In this document: positions 4,527 through 5,300 of the stretch, in pieces
How the letters are laid out: every line of letters starts with the position of its first letter
Numbering within the stretch: position 1 is the first letter of the stretch
NCBI GenBank assembly: GCA_002790315.1
Contig: PFUW01000016.1
Location: 21,622-26,921, forward strand
DNA length: 5,300 bases
DNA from: Huberarchaeum crystalense [NCBI: Candidatus Huberarchaeum crystalense]
Lineage (GTDB): Archaea; Huberarchaeota; Huberarchaeia; Huberarchaeales
Reading direction: 5' to 3'
Notes under the pieces: model-generated
What the model was told of the DNA's origin: nothing
Seen by the model: only the letters and a program-made list of their open reading frames with translations
Database searches by the model: none
Program-made: the position numbers and the translations under genes

Positions 4527-5300
4527 TTAAAGTGTGGGAGAATTTTGTGTGGTGCATTTTATAGGGGGGCCTACCCAATAATTAATATCCTCATTACCCT
4601 CATTATCAAAATACATATACAAATCCCCATCTTCAACTTTAAATGGATTATCATCATCACCATTATCATCACCACCATCACTTAATTCATTTGGATATAT
4701 AGTAACACTTTCATCATTACCAATTTTATCCATAATATTTAAAACACCAGAGATAGAGGGTCCTCCTTTTATATAAACATACTTCTTTAAAAAAAGCATA
4801 TAATCTTGACTTCCCGGATCGGCTGTATTTATCTTTTTTTTCGTAAGATCTATTTCTCCACTCAAATGTTCAAGAAGAAGAACAGCACAATATATATTTG
4901 GTTTAAATGAAATATTACCTTCACTCCCTACAATTTGTACTTTTGGATATTTACCACAATACTTTACATCATTAAGGTTAGCAGTAAGTTTATTACTATC
5001 ACTAGCAGTATAATTATTACTATCACCAACAGTATAATTATTACTATCACCAACAGTAGATACAATTTTAATTTTGTTTTGGCTAACATCAAACATATTA
5101 TCATCACCACCAACACCACCTATCAACATTGCTCCTCCTATTGCAATCGTAGCAGCAGCAGTTTTATAGGGTGATAATCTCTTTTTTAGAGGTGTTACTA
5201 TTTTTCCTATGTCTTCTAAATATACTAACAACCCCCCATAAAGCATATTAAGACGACAAAGTTCAGACATACGCTCTTCTTCTGTTTGTATTTTTTCTTG
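4527..5300 (-). CDS. Single-pass protein with acidic, repeat-bearing outer domain (partial, N-terminus beyond window)
   Basis: I do not recognise this protein. The frame is open to the right edge, giving 257 visible residues. An internal Met (ATG 5270-5268) exists, but the charged residues before it (QEKIQTEEER) look like coding sequence, so the true start is probably outside the window. Counting from that Met: residues 1-34 are amphipathic and basic; 36-55 are Ala/Gly-rich and hydrophobic (TAAATIAIGGAMLIGGVGG), a likely membrane helix of glycine-zipper type; the rest is polar. The polar part has an eight-residue tandem repeat VGDSNNYT (73-88, with a degenerate third copy to 96), a possible folded region with C105 and C128 (about 100-190), and an Asp/Gly-rich acidic stretch (198-217, DGGDDNGDDDNPFKVEDGDL). 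The sequence ends CTTQNSPTL before TAA. Three N-x-S/T sequons (N78, N86, N119) fall in the outer part. It converges with the 518-residue gene and is probably also a surface protein. Confidence 0.8.
   Translation of the reverse strand, partial: QEKIQTEEERMSELCRLNMLYGGLLVYLEDIGKIVTPLKKRLSPYKTAAATIAIGGAMLIGGVGGDDNMFDVSQNKIKIVSTVGDSNNYTVGDSNNYTASDSNKLTANLNDVKYCGKYPKVQIVGSEGNISFKPNIYCAVLLLEHLSGEIDLTKKKINTADPGSQDYMLFLKKYVYIKGGPSISGVLNIMDKIGNDESVTIYPNELSDGGDDNGDDDNPFKVEDGDLYMYFDNEGNEDINYWVGPPIKCTTQNSPTL
4991..5058 (-). repeat. 24-bp tandem repeat in the surface-protein gene
   Basis: The plus-strand unit TATTACTATCACCAACAGTA plus TAAT begins at 4991, 5015 and 5039. The copy at 4991 differs by two bases (CACTAG for CACCAA), and the third copy is cut short near 5058. 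The 24-bp period keeps the frame and encodes the eight-residue unit VGDSNNYT. Confidence 0.9.

Noticed and set aside
4991-5058. CRISPR array or plasmid iterons
   Set aside because: The copies are directly adjacent with no spacers, keep a reading frame and lie inside a gene, so they are coding tandem repeats.
4935-5174. Plus-strand Ile/Thr-rich open frame with repeats
   Set aside because: It is antisense to the tandem repeat of the minus-strand gene; its repeats only mirror that array.

Overview
The window reads as AT-rich archaeal chromosome. The evidence is a set of informational proteins of archaeal/eukaryotic type (uS9, eS24, eS8, an eL41-like mini-protein and the elongation factor Spt4) beside a SepF-type division protein, which eukaryotes lack and many archaea have. 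The short proteins, very tight gene packing, low GC and single-pass surface proteins fit a small-genome lineage such as DPANN (Woesearchaeota/Pacearchaeota-like). That placement is inference, not something the sequence proves.

Left part (1-359, minus): the N-terminal 119 residues of a SepF-like protein that runs off the left edge. A TATA-like element lies just upstream, in the 194-bp gap to uS9 (360-553). That gap otherwise holds only T-rich possible terminator sequence for the operon to its right.

Middle part (554-2576, minus): one compact operon, transcribed right to left, in the order RNase HI, eS8, Spt4, eS24, eL41, uS9. Gaps and overlaps are 7-nt gap, 8-nt overlap, 4-nt ATGA overlap, 4-nt ATGA overlap and 1-nt gap, which suggests translational coupling throughout. 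It combines ribosome assembly (eS8, eS24, eL41, uS9), transcription processivity (Spt4) and removal of RNA from RNA/DNA hybrids (RNase HI). Two points stand out: the tiny eL41 gene, easily missed by gene callers, and a low-complexity eS24 tail built from 45-bp tandem repeats.

Right part (2640-5300): a 63-bp divergent promoter region (2577-2639) leads into a plus-strand pair. The first gene encodes a 47-residue one-helix membrane protein and the second a 518-residue membrane-anchored protein with a cysteine-rich region. After a 139-bp gap with no convincing gene (4388-4526) comes the 3' part of a convergent minus-strand gene. It encodes a single-pass protein with an acidic, repeat-bearing outer domain and runs off the right edge. 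None of these three proteins belongs to a family I recognise. They look like lineage-specific cell-surface proteins, and they are the most likely place for undescribed biology in this window. No rRNA, tRNA, CRISPR array or transposase was seen, and no stretch longer than 300 bp lacks a gene.
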